In this document: piece by piece, positions 1-8,673 of the stretch
Layout: the number at the start of each line of letters is the position of its first letter
Position numbering within the stretch: the first letter of the stretch is position 1
Origin: Rubellicoccus peritrichatus
GTDB taxonomy: Bacteria > Verrucomicrobiota > Verrucomicrobiia > Opitutales > Cerasicoccaceae
Direction: 5' to 3'
Assembly: GCF_033100135.1 (NCBI RefSeq)
Contig: NZ_CP136920.1
Span: forward strand, 2,909,001-2,973,000
Length of the DNA stretch: 64,000 nucleotides
Notes under the pieces: model-generated
Databases searched by the model: none
The model's input: only the letters and a program-made list of their open reading frames with translations
What the model was told of the DNA's origin: nothing
Position numbers and translations under genes: made by a program

Positions 1-1924
1 TATCAGCATGCTTGTTCTTTTTGCCTTCTGGTGCTGGAGTCATGCTTGCCATCATAGACATCATGCCCATTTCGTGTTGTTCTCTCTCGGCATCTGATTC
101 AGGATTGAAAATCTGTCTCCACTCCTTGTTGAGCTTGTTCATGGTATCTCTAGCTTCTTTGAGTTGAGGGGTGCCTTTATAGGATGGCTCATTACGCATT
201 TTATAGAATTTGGCACGGGCGTCATTGAGCTTTTGTTCAAGAACTGCGGCCTCGTCCATATACTCAATCAATTCTGTTTTGGATAATTCTTCCATGTAGG
301 TAAGGGCAGGAGGGACTTTGCCGCTTGCATATGTGTGGTTTCCATTTCTGGCCGAGTAGTTTTCTTGTAGGATGAGGTCGATATCCGGAGTGATCAGGGT
401 GGCGATGGAGTCCCAGATCTGCTCTGCTGACATGCGTTGGAACACTGGTCCCTCCAAGTGATAATCATCGGCAAGGTCCGGATTGTCGATGACCGCTTCG
501 CGTTGGAAATACTTGGTATTGTAGATCACCCGGAGGTATTGCTTCATATCGTAGTCGAGATCCTGCATCAGTTCCTGCAAATAGGTCATCAGCTCGGGAA
601 TGTCAGCTTCAGATGCTTCGGTCAGATTATCAACCGGCTCGATCAAGCCTTTGCCCATTGCCTGTTTCCACATCCGGTTTGCGATCACGAGTGTGAATCG
701 CTCATTGTTTTTTCCAACCATCCAATTGGCGTAGCTCTGAACACGGGATTCCGAATCTTTGATTTTCCCATCTGCCAGGTCGCCAAATAAGATTTTGGGT
801 TCTACGACTTCCTTGGGGGCTCCATTGTCATACTGGTAGTCATGGGGTAACTTTAGATCACGATTACTATGTGATACGCCCCATCGTAATGGCTCAAACA
901 AAAGCCGGGCAGACCTGGCGGGCGATGGAACATTTCCTTTCAGCTTTTTGCCATTATTTTGCTGATTTGTCCTTCTGTTTATTTGCTTCAGGAGATTACT
1001 GATTTCCGGATATTCCTTCTGGAAGTTGATATTCGTTTGTAGACCGTAGGTGAAAGCCGAGTGCTCGTAAAAGTCCTTTTGTGTCCAAACGTCGGTTGGG
1101 TGGTCATGGCATTGGGCACACTGCAGCTGGGTTCCCAGAAAAATCTGCGTGGTCATCGCCATGTTATCCAACGGCATTCCAAAGTCTCTCAGGTAATAAG
1201 CAGTCGCCGGGTTTTCCCATGGATAGCCTTCGGCAGTGATCAGACTTTTGACAAAGTCATCATAGGGGACGTTTTCGCGGATTTGTTCTTTGATCCATGG
1301 CACGTAGTAAACACCGCCATAGCGGCTGCCTTGATTACCAGTCGTTTTCGCCCGAAGCACATCGGCCCAGAGATTGAAGTTGTGGCTGACATATCCGGGT
1401 GAATCGAGAAGTGTGTCAATAAGTGTGACTCGCTTGTTGGGAGCATTGTCATTCAAGAAATGAACGGCTTCCGCGTGGGTAGGGATACGCCCAATGATTT
1501 TTAGATAAGCTCTTCGTAGAAAAGTGGCATCATCAATTCTGGCTGCTGGTTTGACGCCCTGTTCTTTCCAGTATTTTGCCAGGATGTCATCAATCCGCTT
1601 GCTGGCCTTCTTGTGGTCAGGTGACTTTATGACTGGAGTGACGGTTGGTTGGTCAAACCCCGTATATTCGTTTAAATTGAGCCGCCCTGACTTTTTTTCA
1701 TTCAGGATAAAGTTACGGTCTTTGATTGAAAATCCCGACAAGGGCAGGGTAAAGGCTCTGCCATCTGAGGTTCGCTTAAAAGTAACTTGGTCATCCATGA
1801 TCGAGTGCAACTCGGCATCAATGGTTCGACCTTGGATATCCGTGAAAATGCGTGCTGTTACGCTTGGGGCTATGGTCATCGCAAGCAGGGCCAGGGCTGC
1901 AATGCGGGAAATAGTCTTTCTCAT
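1..1924 (-). CDS. DUF1549/DUF1553 protein with SHD1-like N-terminus and CxxCH motif (partial)
   Basis: I translated this gene by hand; it is open from ATG at 1924 down to base 1 and runs out of the window, so the C-terminus is missing. Residues 1-24 are a signal peptide. Residues 25-70 resemble an SHD1-like domain (FTDIQGRTIDAEL...). From about residue 100 the DUF1549 domain begins (IDDILAKYWKEQG, FLRRAYLKIIGRIPT) and contains CAQCHDHP, a CxxCH haem-binding type motif. The DUF1553 part follows (VIANRMWKQAMGKGLIEPVDNL, YNTKYFQREAV). The last visible residues are Met- and Lys-rich. The family is abundant in planctomycetes and Verrucomicrobiota and is exported; its biochemical role is not established. 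The substrate or partner cannot be read from this fragment. Family assignment is firm, function is not. Confidence 0.88.
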   Translation of the reverse strand, partial: MRKTISRIAALALLAMTIAPSVTARIFTDIQGRTIDAELHSIMDDQVTFKRTSDGRAFTLPLSGFSIKDRNFILNEKKSGRLNLNEYTGFDQPTVTPVIKSPDHKKASKRIDDILAKYWKEQGVKPAARIDDATFLRRAYLKIIGRIPTHAEAVHFLNDNAPNKRVTLIDTLLDSPGYVSHNFNLWADVLRAKTTGNQGSRYGGVYYVPWIKEQIRENVPYDDFVKSLITAEGYPWENPATAYYLRDFGMPLDNMAMTTQIFLGTQLQCAQCHDHPTDVWTQKDFYEHSAFTYGLQTNINFQKEYPEISNLLKQINRRTNQQNNGKKLKGNVPSPARSARLLFEPLRWGVSHSNRDLKLPHDYQYDNGAPKEVVEPKILFGDLADGKIKDSESRVQSYANWMVGKNNERFTLVIANRMWKQAMGKGLIEPVDNLTEASEADIPELMTYLQELMQDLDYDMKQYLRVIYNTKYFQREAVIDNPDLADDYHLEGPVFQRMSAEQIWDSIATLITPDIDLILQENYSARNGNHTYASGKVPPALTYMEELSKTELIEYMDEAAVLEQKLNDARAKFYKMRNEPSYKGTPQLKEARDTMNKLNKEWRQIFNPESDAEREQHEMGMMSMMASMTPAPEGKKNKHAD

Positions 1925-2251
1925 TTTTCTAATTTCTATCTCCTGTTATGGGTAAAATACTGGGGGGCTGCCAACGGAATGAAATACGGTATATTAAATG
2001 AGTCATATTCTGTCAATCTATTCCACATTCAAGCATTTGTGCCGCCTGTGAGCTTAACTGCCGTCCTGAAAATTTCTCTAATGCAAGGTGAGCATCATAT
2101 CGACGTCATACACTATCTATAAGAAATATCCTCAATTTTTCCAGCTGTTTGGGTTGTTTGAGGCAATCGAATCCAGTGAAATCGCTGAAATCGGAAAGAT
2201 TGCGCTTGAAAAGCATCCCTAATATGGGTTCTTTCTTCGTTTTTCAAAAGC
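1925..2251. other. intergenic region between the DUF1549 gene and tRNA-Cys
   Basis: These 327 bases hold no convincing gene; the short open frames here lack family resemblance. The region must contain the promoter of the leftward DUF1549 gene and that of the rightward tRNA. A TAATAT hexamer at 2220-2225 sits about 26 bases before the tRNA and could be a -10 element, but its possible -35 partner (TTGCGC, 2200-2205) is spaced only 14 bases away, so I do not call a promoter. Confidence 0.4.
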
Positions 2252-2326
2252 GGCGCGGTAGCCAAGTGGTAAGGCCGGGGACTGCAAATCCTCTATTCGA
2301 CGGTTCGATTCCGTCCCGCGCCTCCA
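2252..2326 (+). tRNA. tRNA-Cys (GCA)
   Basis: The acceptor arm GGCGCGG (2252-2258) pairs with CCGCGCC (2316-2322). The D-arm has the AGCCAAGTGGTAAGG pattern, the anticodon stem GGGGA/TCCTC encloses CTGCAAA giving anticodon GCA, and the T-arm carries GGTTCGATTCC. The discriminator base is T, as expected for bacterial tRNA-Cys, and CCA is encoded (2324-2326). It stands alone, 85 bases upstream of the DUF3127 gene. Confidence 0.96.
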
Positions 2327-2411
2327 TTGATTATCAATGGGTTATGGGAATTTTTGAAAGTCGTTTTCGGTTTTGCTTTACTCTTGTTCGGGTGCTCGGC
2401 ACGTTGTCGGC

Positions 2412-2756
2412 ATGTTTGAATTATCTGGTAAAGTTAAAGAGATTTTCGACGAGCAGACTTTTGGCAGTGGTTTTACCAAGCGCGAGTTTGTCATCACTAC
2501 GGCAGAAAAATACCCACAGGATGTCCAGTTTGAGCTGGTTAAGGACAAAATTGCCCTCCTTAGCAGTGTTTCCAAAGGGGACCAGGTAACGGTTTCCTTC
2601 GATGTCCGTGGCCGCGAATGGAAGGGGCGTTATTTTGTCAATCTAAGCGCCTGGAAGATTCAGGCTGGTGAGTCAGGCGGTGCGAAGGCTGAAGACGGTC
2701 CTCCGCTTGAGCACTATGATGCAGTTGGTGGCGACGCCGATGACGTTCCTTTTTGA
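2412..2756 (+). CDS. DUF3127 family small protein
   Basis: This 114-residue protein begins [12 protein letters not shown] and matches the DUF3127 pattern: a short OB-like beta-rich domain with [13 protein letters not shown] and [23 protein letters not shown], then an acidic tail ending DDVPF. That tail resembles the acidic tips of single-stranded DNA-binding proteins, which is suggestive only. The frame stays open upstream to 2373, but the ATG at 2412 starts at the conserved MFELSGKV and is preferred. The gene lies just after tRNA-Cys with no same-strand partner downstream. The family has no assigned function; an OB-fold nucleic-acid-binding role is inference. Confidence 0.85.
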   Translation: MFELSGKVKEIFDEQTFGSGFTKREFVITTAEKYPQDVQFELVKDKIALLSSVSKGDQVTVSFDVRGREWKGRYFVNLSAWKIQAGESGGAKAEDGPPLEHYDAVGGDADDVPF

Positions 2757-2775
2757 TCTGGCGTAAAGTGTTTTT

Positions 2776-2796
2776 CCGCGAGCGGATTGCTCGCGG
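2776..2796. terminator. hairpin between convergent genes, possible terminator
   Basis: A perfect 8-bp stem (CCGCGAGC / GCTCGCGG) with a 5-base loop sits 20 bases after the DUF3127 stop and 15 bases before the stop of the convergent gene. The U-tract is poor: on the + strand the Ts precede the stem and only a loose T-rich stretch follows. It may serve both strands but could be a plain structured spacer. Confidence 0.5.
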
Positions 2797-2810
2797 AGCC
2801 TCCAGTCTTT

Positions 2811-3518
2811 CTACTCATTATTGACGCTGAACCACTGGTTTGTATTCTGATTGTAAAACCACTGTGGATTTGTGGTGCTCGTGTCGTAATATAGCCATGT
2901 CAGCATGAGCTGGTCGTAGATCCAGGGATAGAGCGTTTCGCTTGTTGCGAGCCACCCAAGTGGAGCAAAATAAAGCCATAAGGTCGTGTCGTCTGATCCC
3001 TGGCAATACATCCATGCGAGTGTTTCATGGTAAATCCATGGGAAGCCAGCACCGTTGAAAGAGCCAAACCAGGGGGTGCTGTTCCAATTGTCAGGATGCT
3101 GAGTGGCATCGGGAAAAGAAGCGGAGACTGGAGTGTTCATTGTCGCCACGATCCAGTATTCATTGACGCGGGTGCCTCCATTTTGCTCGTGTGAGCCGTT
3201 GGCATTGAGGACACGATTGACGATGGTCCCTGTGCTGAAACCAAAACCGTTTTCAAAGAACTGGACTGTTCCATTGGAATCGACAGTGCCGCTGACTCCG
3301 GAAATACCAGTGACAGTCAGGTTGCCTGCGCTATCAACGGTTACAGTAAGGTCATTGGTTTTTTCTCGCGGCTGCGTGACGATGCCAAAGTTTTTCACTT
3401 CTTCGTCGAGCTCGCCGTAGTAGGTGCCTTCATACTGGCTCTGCGCATTTACCATGGCAGTGGCAAAGCAGGAAATGAACAATAATGATGAGATGCGTTT
3501 TGTAGGTGAGTGTTTCAT
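2811..3518 (-). CDS. exported protein with C-terminal Trp/Tyr-rich repeats
   Basis: From the ATG at 3518 this gives 235 residues; an upstream in-frame ATG (3575) would add 19 non-hydrophobic residues before the signal peptide and is unlikely. The N-terminus (MKHSPTKRISSLLFISC...VNA) is a signal peptide. The middle is beta-rich with an INTV-like pattern (LTVTVDSAGNLTVTGISG). The last 90 residues are packed with aromatics in repeated units (PWFGSFNGAGFPWIYHETL, LWLYFAPLGWLATSETLYPW, LTWLYYDTSTTNPQWFYN). Such W/Y-rich tails recur at the ends of exported proteins in Opitutae as I remember them. Function unknown; a surface-anchoring or ligand-binding role is guesswork. Confidence 0.75.
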   Translation of the reverse strand: MKHSPTKRISSLLFISCFATAMVNAQSQYEGTYYGELDEEVKNFGIVTQPREKTNDLTVTVDSAGNLTVTGISGVSGTVDSNGTVQFFENGFGFSTGTIVNRVLNANGSHEQNGGTRVNEYWIVATMNTPVSASFPDATQHPDNWNSTPWFGSFNGAGFPWIYHETLAWMYCQGSDDTTLWLYFAPLGWLATSETLYPWIYDQLMLTWLYYDTSTTNPQWFYNQNTNQWFSVNNE

Positions 3519-3616
3519 ACTGGAGTGATTCTGAAAGTCAGAGATTTGTGGATCAACCTTATTCCCAGAGGGCAAAATGATTTGAATTGAACATTTCTTT
3601 CGTCATGGTCGGTGTC

Positions 3617-4039
3617 ATGTCTCACAAGGAATTAGAGGAAGGAAAAAAACTGGAGCTGGATTTTACCAAGTTGTCCAAGGTATCCACCTGCGGCGAGGAC
3701 TTGCTGCCCGCGGTTGCACAGGATGCAGACAGCGGCGAGGTGTTGATTGTTGGTTATGCAAACCAGCTGGCATTGGACACCACGATTCGTGAAAGAATGG
3801 CAACTTTCTGGAGCAGCTCGCGCAATGAGCTCTGGATCAAAGGTAAGACTTCGGGGGATTTTCTCGAAATAGTTGAGATACGAGTCAACTGTGAGCAAAA
3901 CAGCCTACTTTATCTTGTCAGACCAAAGGGCAAGGGGTCTTGTCACACAAAAGATAAGACGGGAACTGCAAGAAGTGGCTGCTACTATCGACGCCTGACT
4001 GAATCGGGTGAGCTTGAGTTCATCGCCGGGAAAGCATAA
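3617..4039 (+). CDS. hisI: HisI-like phosphoribosyl-AMP cyclohydrolase
   Basis: The 140-residue protein follows the HisI pattern along its whole length: LLPAVAQDADSGEVLIVGYAN, ATFWSSSRNELWIKGKTSGDF, then the metal-site region. HisI opens the ring of phosphoribosyl-AMP in histidine synthesis. The three conserved cysteines are present (Cys92, Cys109 in SCHTK, Cys122 in GCYY). The usual DCDxD triad that binds Mg reads NCEQN at residues 91-95, so two Asp are Asn and one is Glu. I recall this variant in Verrucomicrobiota HisI sequences, but cannot check it here. No other his gene is nearby. Start: the ATG at 3617 opens the family-like part; 3587 is also possible. It is divergent from the Trp-rich protein gene. 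Confidence 0.8.
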   Translation: MSHKELEEGKKLELDFTKLSKVSTCGEDLLPAVAQDADSGEVLIVGYANQLALDTTIRERMATFWSSSRNELWIKGKTSGDFLEIVEIRVNCEQNSLLYLVRPKGKGSCHTKDKTGTARSGCYYRRLTESGELEFIAGKA

Positions 4040-4051
4040 GAATAGACGATA

Positions 4052-4735
4052 TCAGTTTAGCTGGATGTCATCTTCGCCCAGTGTACCACGCAGCTTTTTT
4101 TCGAGAGCCAGGCGATTGTTCTCAAGCACCAGATATTCGAGATAGTCTGAGTAGCGCCGACTTGTATTGAGGTTTTCCAAAAGCTTTTGTTTTTCAACCC
4201 CGTCATTGCAGAGGGCAAACGCCGCCAGGTCGACAATTGCGTCTGGATCCTCCAATGCGCTCAAGAAAGCCATGACTTCATTGGGGACATTGCCTCCCAG
4301 CTCGTCATAAGTCCTCAGGAGTTTGAACAGTCGTTCTTTCTGTTGAGATAAGAGGATGCTGTCACCGCCTGGATTGGAATCCAAAGGTTCGATTTCAGCG
4401 ACGCGGTAGGGTTCTTCACGAACGATTTTTTTAAAACGCACCCGAACAAGCCCTTGAATGATCAGGTTGGAGGTTCCATCGTCATTATGATGGCTGGCCC
4501 TGACAATCCCGACGGAGGCAACTTCGTAAGGAGGCTCGACCTGACCAGTTGATTCTGCAATCAAGTCATTTTGGCCTGCGACACAAAAAATACGGTCCCC
4601 TTCGAGGACGTCATGCAGCATTTGCTGGTAGCGTGGCTCGAAGATATGCAATGGCAGCATGGCTTGTGGAAAAAGCACGACTCCGGAGAGGGTCATTACT
4701 GGAACCTCATTCGGAACGGTAAATGAAAGGGACAT
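4052..4735 (-). CDS. LON substrate-binding domain protein
   Basis: The 227-residue protein is a stand-alone LON N-terminal domain: EVPVMTLSGVVLFPQAMLPLHIFEPRYQQML, then VGIVRASHHNDDGTSNLIIQGLVRVRF and a helical C-terminal bundle. It lacks the AAA+ and protease domains of Lon. In Lon this domain recognises substrates; free-standing forms are common but their job is unclear. The gene converges on hisI with only 12 bases between stops, so no room exists for separate terminators. Family call secure, role inferred. Confidence 0.88.
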   Translation of the reverse strand: MSLSFTVPNEVPVMTLSGVVLFPQAMLPLHIFEPRYQQMLHDVLEGDRIFCVAGQNDLIAESTGQVEPPYEVASVGIVRASHHNDDGTSNLIIQGLVRVRFKKIVREEPYRVAEIEPLDSNPGGDSILLSQQKERLFKLLRTYDELGGNVPNEVMAFLSALEDPDAIVDLAAFALCNDGVEKQKLLENLNTSRRYSDYLEYLVLENNRLALEKKLRGTLGEDDIQLN

Positions 4736-4918
4736 AATAAAAGTATACAGGAAGATCTGTGTTAAACAAGGTTTCTTGGCATATTGTCTGGTGACATATG
4801 TGTTTGATTTTCAGAACCTTTTGTAAATCGCTTGTGAAAGCGAGGTGAAAACCACAAGAACAATCCCATGCAGTAGAGAAGCATTGCATATCGAAGTCCG
4901 TATACTACTCTTCAGCCT

Positions 4919-5737
4919 ATGAGAGCTTTTCTTACCTCGACTTTACTATTCCTTCTAGTTGTTCCGGTTTTTGCTCAGCCAAATGAGGCTGAAAGTATCG
5001 ATGCAAAATTGCGTGAAGCAATCCCGGATGATGGCACCGATGCAGCCTCAAAAAAAATCCTGGAAACACATCTTCGTTCGCTGGGTGGCCTTGGGCGGAT
5101 CATGACGATTAGAAATACTGTGAGTAAGGGGATTTTGAAGGAAGCGAAAGAAGACTATGATATGGTTTACTATCGGGCGGCTCCGGACAAGATTCGGGTT
5201 GAGACTTCTCAGACTTTCATGGGCCGTCCACAGACCTTGATCGAAGGCTACAATGGTGAAATTGCCTGGGAGTATGACAAGCGTTCCGAGAATGCTTTTC
5301 CTAAAGAAGTCAGTGCCAAACAAGCAGCTGATCTAATTCAGGAGGCTGACTTTTATGGCCCGCTCGTAAATTGGGAAGAAAAAGGATATGTCTTTAAGTA
5401 TGAAGGCGAAGTGAAGTCTCGTGGGCGTAAGCACTATCTACTCAAAATGTTTTATCCAAATGGGCGGACTGTCTATTTCTACTTTGATGCAAAGACGCTT
5501 TTAGTCACACGAGTTGGTCGCGAAAAAAATGTTCGTAACACACTTGTGGATACGGATGTGTATTACACGAAATACGATCGGGTAGATGGGATTTGGATGC
5601 CGGTTAAATATGAATTTGCTTTAGAGGATCAAATCTTTGGCTCTCTGACCCTTGACAGTATCGAAGCTAATCAACCGATGGACCTTGAAATATTCAATGT
5701 GCCGAAAATCAAAGAGCGTTGGCTCAGGAAAAACTGA
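4919..5737 (+). CDS. exported LolA-like (outer-membrane lipoprotein carrier-like) protein
   Basis: The 272-residue product has a clear signal peptide (MRAFLTSTLLFLLVVPVFA) and a beta-rich body with the half-barrel pattern of LolA/LolB-like proteins: LRSLGGLGRIMTIRNTVSKGIL, YYRAAPDKIRVETS, YNGEIAWEYD, KHYLLKMFYPNGRTVYFYFD, and GIWMPVKYEF near the end. Proteins of this type bind lipid-like ligands in the periplasm, and many are annotated as outer-membrane lipoprotein-sorting proteins. No Lol partner genes are adjacent; downstream is the helicase gene. The exact ligand is unknown. Start at the ATG opening the signal peptide. Confidence 0.7.
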   Translation: MRAFLTSTLLFLLVVPVFAQPNEAESIDAKLREAIPDDGTDAASKKILETHLRSLGGLGRIMTIRNTVSKGILKEAKEDYDMVYYRAAPDKIRVETSQTFMGRPQTLIEGYNGEIAWEYDKRSENAFPKEVSAKQAADLIQEADFYGPLVNWEEKGYVFKYEGEVKSRGRKHYLLKMFYPNGRTVYFYFDAKTLLVTRVGREKNVRNTLVDTDVYYTKYDRVDGIWMPVKYEFALEDQIFGSLTLDSIEANQPMDLEIFNVPKIKERWLRKN

Positions 5738-5812
5738 TTGGGGTATGAGTCCATTGGTCGAAGCTAATAATACTTCAGTTTTCTCACTGCTGTCTTCTCA
5801 CTTCCTTCTAAA

Positions 5813-8149
5813 GTGAAGCTGTCTGCTGATGAACGCCGCGCTGTTTTAAGTGCCAAGGATTTCGCTTGTTTCGATGAGACGCCGCTTCGTCCGGCGGGTT
5901 CTTATGCCCAGCCCTGGAGGGCAGCAGTTGGTTCAGCCTGGCATGCAAAATTGCGTGAGCAGCTGGAGGCGGAAGATTCAACTGCGCGTTTTGAGGTAAG
6001 TGTCGCCGCCAGCATTCCGCATCGTGGATGGGTTTTGGAGTTGAACGGTCGTATTGACCAATTGGTTCAGCAGGCTGATAAAGTGATTCTGCGAGAGGTG
6101 AAAACCGTCACCCGAAGTCTGCCTGTTGATGAAGCAGATTTACTGGCAGATTATCCCGAGCATTTCCTGCAATTGGCGTGCTACCTTGTGCTGGCGCAGG
6201 CAGATCCCAAGTTTGAACCCAAAGGACGTCTGGAAGGTGAATTGGTTTTCGTCGATTACCGTGCCGGGGTGATTCAGTCCGTTAAGTTGCCGACAAGTTT
6301 CGATCGGTTCTTCGAAGAACAGGCGGACCGTCTTGTTGGTTATTTGGAGGAGAAGCGCAGACATCTGACACGCATTCGCCAGATCACGGTAGGTTCTGCT
6401 TTTGAAAGTTTACGACCGGAGCAGGATCTAGCTTTGAAAGACTTGAAGGCGAGTGTGGGAAGCATCACCGCGTTTCAGGCTCCAACAGGTTTTGGAAAGA
6501 CCGGAGTTGCTCAGCAGGCGGCTCTCGAACAACTGGTCGAGGGGCAGTACGATCGGGTTATTTTTCTCTCTGGAAAATCTACCGGTCAGATTCAGGCGAT
6601 TCGTCAACTCGAGGCATTTGCATCACAAAGTAAGACTGCACTGCGCTTCTTTCAATTGCGGAGTAAGCGCGAACATGCCGAGCGTTGCCTTATCGCGAAT
6701 TGCGATGCGCGGTTGAGTTGCAGGGAGTCTTTGGAGAAAGGATGGCGGACTGCTAATTTGACTCCTCAAAAGTACTTTGATGAAGGAACCATCAAGATGG
6801 ATTCGGTTATTACCATGTCCGGTGAAACCGGGATTTGTCCCTTTGAGCTTTCCAAGTCTTTTCTGCCTTACGTTGAAGTCTGGGTGTGTGATTACAACTA
6901 TGTGTTCTCACCACGCCATGGCGGGCTTTTTGAGAACCTGCAGGATTACGATGCGGAGCGCACATGCCTGATTGTTGATGAGGCGCACAATTTGCCACAA
7001 CGGGTAGCGGACAACTACAGCTTTGCCCTGAGCAGTTATGATGCGGAATCTGTTATCAATGAACTGCGTTATCGCGGTGCAAGCGGTAAGCTCTTGGCCC
7101 CGTGGGAGCGTTGGAGTGAATTCCTTTCCGGACTTAAGGCTGCGGACGAACATCCATCGCTGATCGAATACGAAGCCATTGATTTGCTGGAGGCTTTAAC
7201 GGAAGCTATCAATCATGCGCAGATCGATTGGGATGAAATTCAACCGACTGTTGCTGATCGCATCTTTGATGTGGGGTGGCACCTTCGTACGTTATCTGAT
7301 GAAAGAATGAAACGCTTGGCCTGGTCACGTTCCAATGCTGAGCTGCGCGTCGAATGTCTGGATGCGTCACACTTGATTGGCGAGAAACTGAACTCATATG
7401 CCAGCGCTTTTTTGATGTCGGCAACTCTGGAGCCATTGAGTCTCTTCTGGGAAAGTATTGGTGGGCAGACGGATCGCAGTCGCTTTATTCCGGCCGCAAG
7501 CCCATGGCGTGAGGAAGCCTATTCCGTCGCCATCGATGCGCGTGTGGATACGCGTTTTCGTCGTCGAGCGGATTATTACACCACGACAGCGGACACCGTT
7601 GCACGGCTGACTTTGGATTCCGCAACACCAGTGGCAGTCTTTTTTCCCAGCTATCAGTATGCGGAAACCATACGTGCTTATTTGAATTCCGAGCAGCCGC
7701 TGACTCAGGTTGCCATGCAACCGAGAGCAGTGGACTTGGGAGGGCAGATGCGTTTCATCGAAGAAGCCTTGTTAACGTCGCACGCACTTTTCTTTGTTCT
7801 CGGAAGCAGCTTCAGTGAGAGTGTTGATTATCTCGGCGGCAAAATTGAACGTGCGATGGTGGTAGGGCCGGCTCTTCCGGAAGTGAACGCCATCCAGCGC
7901 GCGCGGATAGCAAATACACAAACGACAAGCCGGGATGAGGCGTTTCGTCGTGTTTATATTTTACCCGCGATGCATAAAATCAATCAAGCCTTGGGCAGAC
8001 TGGTTCGTGCTCCGGGACAACAAGCAAAAGTGCTGCTTCATTGTCGTCGCTTTCGTGAGGAACAGTATCAGGAATTACTCGACTCGGATTTCGTTCCAGA
8101 GCAAACCATTCGGGCTGATGACGAACTTGAGAATTGGCTTAATGAATAG
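5813..8149 (+). CDS. XPD/DinG-family helicase with N-terminal RecB-like nuclease domain
   Basis: The 778-residue protein starts with GTG at 5813. Residues 40-180 carry a PD-(D/E)XK nuclease signature: His44, GRID (Asp82), REVK (Glu95, Lys97) and QLACY (Gln120, Tyr124). The helicase follows: Walker A APTGFGKT (223-230), four cysteines typical of the XPD-type Fe-S cluster (292, 297, 303, 342), the DEAH box in LIVDEAHNL (389-392), and motif VI QALGRLVRAPGQ near residue 735. XPD/DinG helicases unwind DNA 5'-3'; the nuclease domain suggests end processing or flap cutting, as in Dna2-like enzymes. No second subunit lies beside it. The fusion is visible; the DNA repair role is inferred. Confidence 0.9.
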   Translation: MKLSADERRAVLSAKDFACFDETPLRPAGSYAQPWRAAVGSAWHAKLREQLEAEDSTARFEVSVAASIPHRGWVLELNGRIDQLVQQADKVILREVKTVTRSLPVDEADLLADYPEHFLQLACYLVLAQADPKFEPKGRLEGELVFVDYRAGVIQSVKLPTSFDRFFEEQADRLVGYLEEKRRHLTRIRQITVGSAFESLRPEQDLALKDLKASVGSITAFQAPTGFGKTGVAQQAALEQLVEGQYDRVIFLSGKSTGQIQAIRQLEAFASQSKTALRFFQLRSKREHAERCLIANCDARLSCRESLEKGWRTANLTPQKYFDEGTIKMDSVITMSGETGICPFELSKSFLPYVEVWVCDYNYVFSPRHGGLFENLQDYDAERTCLIVDEAHNLPQRVADNYSFALSSYDAESVINELRYRGASGKLLAPWERWSEFLSGLKAADEHPSLIEYEAIDLLEALTEAINHAQIDWDEIQPTVADRIFDVGWHLRTLSDERMKRLAWSRSNAELRVECLDASHLIGEKLNSYASAFLMSATLEPLSLFWESIGGQTDRSRFIPAASPWREEAYSVAIDARVDTRFRRRADYYTTTADTVARLTLDSATPVAVFFPSYQYAETIRAYLNSEQPLTQVAMQPRAVDLGGQMRFIEEALLTSHALFFVLGSSFSESVDYLGGKIERAMVVGPALPEVNAIQRARIANTQTTSRDEAFRRVYILPAMHKINQALGRLVRAPGQQAKVLLHCRRFREEQYQELLDSDFVPEQTIRADDELENWLNE

Positions 8150-8170
8150 GTGAGTGTTTCAACGTCGAAG

Positions 8171-8644
8171 CTAGGTACGCGGCTTGTCCGCGTTGTATAC
8201 GCTGCCTTGTTTTGCTGCTTTTCGCTTTGAGTTCCACCACACACGATACTTTTCAGCCCTATCGTCTCTAAATTCTTCAAATGGGTAATCGCACACCATG
8301 ATAAACCTATGCTCCCTATTTCTAATCAAATCCCATTCTCTCCAAGTGTATAACTGCCAAACTGTTCCTTCGGAATCAGTCGGACCATGAGTCCCAAGTC
8401 TCAATACTGCTATTCCCTCCTCTTCACGAAAGCTATGAACATCAGCAACCCATGCATCATCCCCCAGAATTTCACTTAGGTCCTCTTTATCGAGTTTGAT
8501 TTTTTCATTCCATTCGCCTTCAAATAGCTCTTCCCATATTAATTTGTGGAAATCTTCACCATAGGGCTCCATTTCACGAAAGATCAACCTAAGACGTGCT
8601 TTTCCTGTTTCGCTAACTAGTGATTTATGTTCGCTAAGTTTCAT
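8171..8644 (-). CDS. hypothetical acidic protein
   Basis: A 157-residue soluble protein with no recognised family. It is rich in Glu, Asp, Arg and Trp (IWEELFEGEWNEKIKLDKEDL, VWQLYTWREWDLIRNREHRF) and has no signal peptide or membrane segment. The gene is the last of a leftward run with the two genes at 8674-9269, 29 bases downstream of the small membrane protein gene, and ends 21 bases from the stop of the convergent helicase gene. The long frame and conserved-looking composition make it a likely real gene; the function cannot be stated. Confidence 0.6.
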   Translation of the reverse strand: MKLSEHKSLVSETGKARLRLIFREMEPYGEDFHKLIWEELFEGEWNEKIKLDKEDLSEILGDDAWVADVHSFREEEGIAVLRLGTHGPTDSEGTVWQLYTWREWDLIRNREHRFIMVCDYPFEEFRDDRAEKYRVWWNSKRKAAKQGSVYNADKPRT

Positions 8645-8673
8645 TCTTCTATTTCTTGCTGAACCAATGGTTA

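Noticed and set aside
437-1955. Several rightward open frames over the first 2 kb
   Set aside because: They are antisense to the DUF1549/DUF1553 gene, which has a signal peptide, a CxxCH motif and continuous family similarity on the other strand.
2200-2225. Promoter of the tRNA-Cys gene (TTGCGC and TAATAT)
   Set aside because: The spacing of 14 bases is too short for a normal sigma-70 promoter, so I could not support it.
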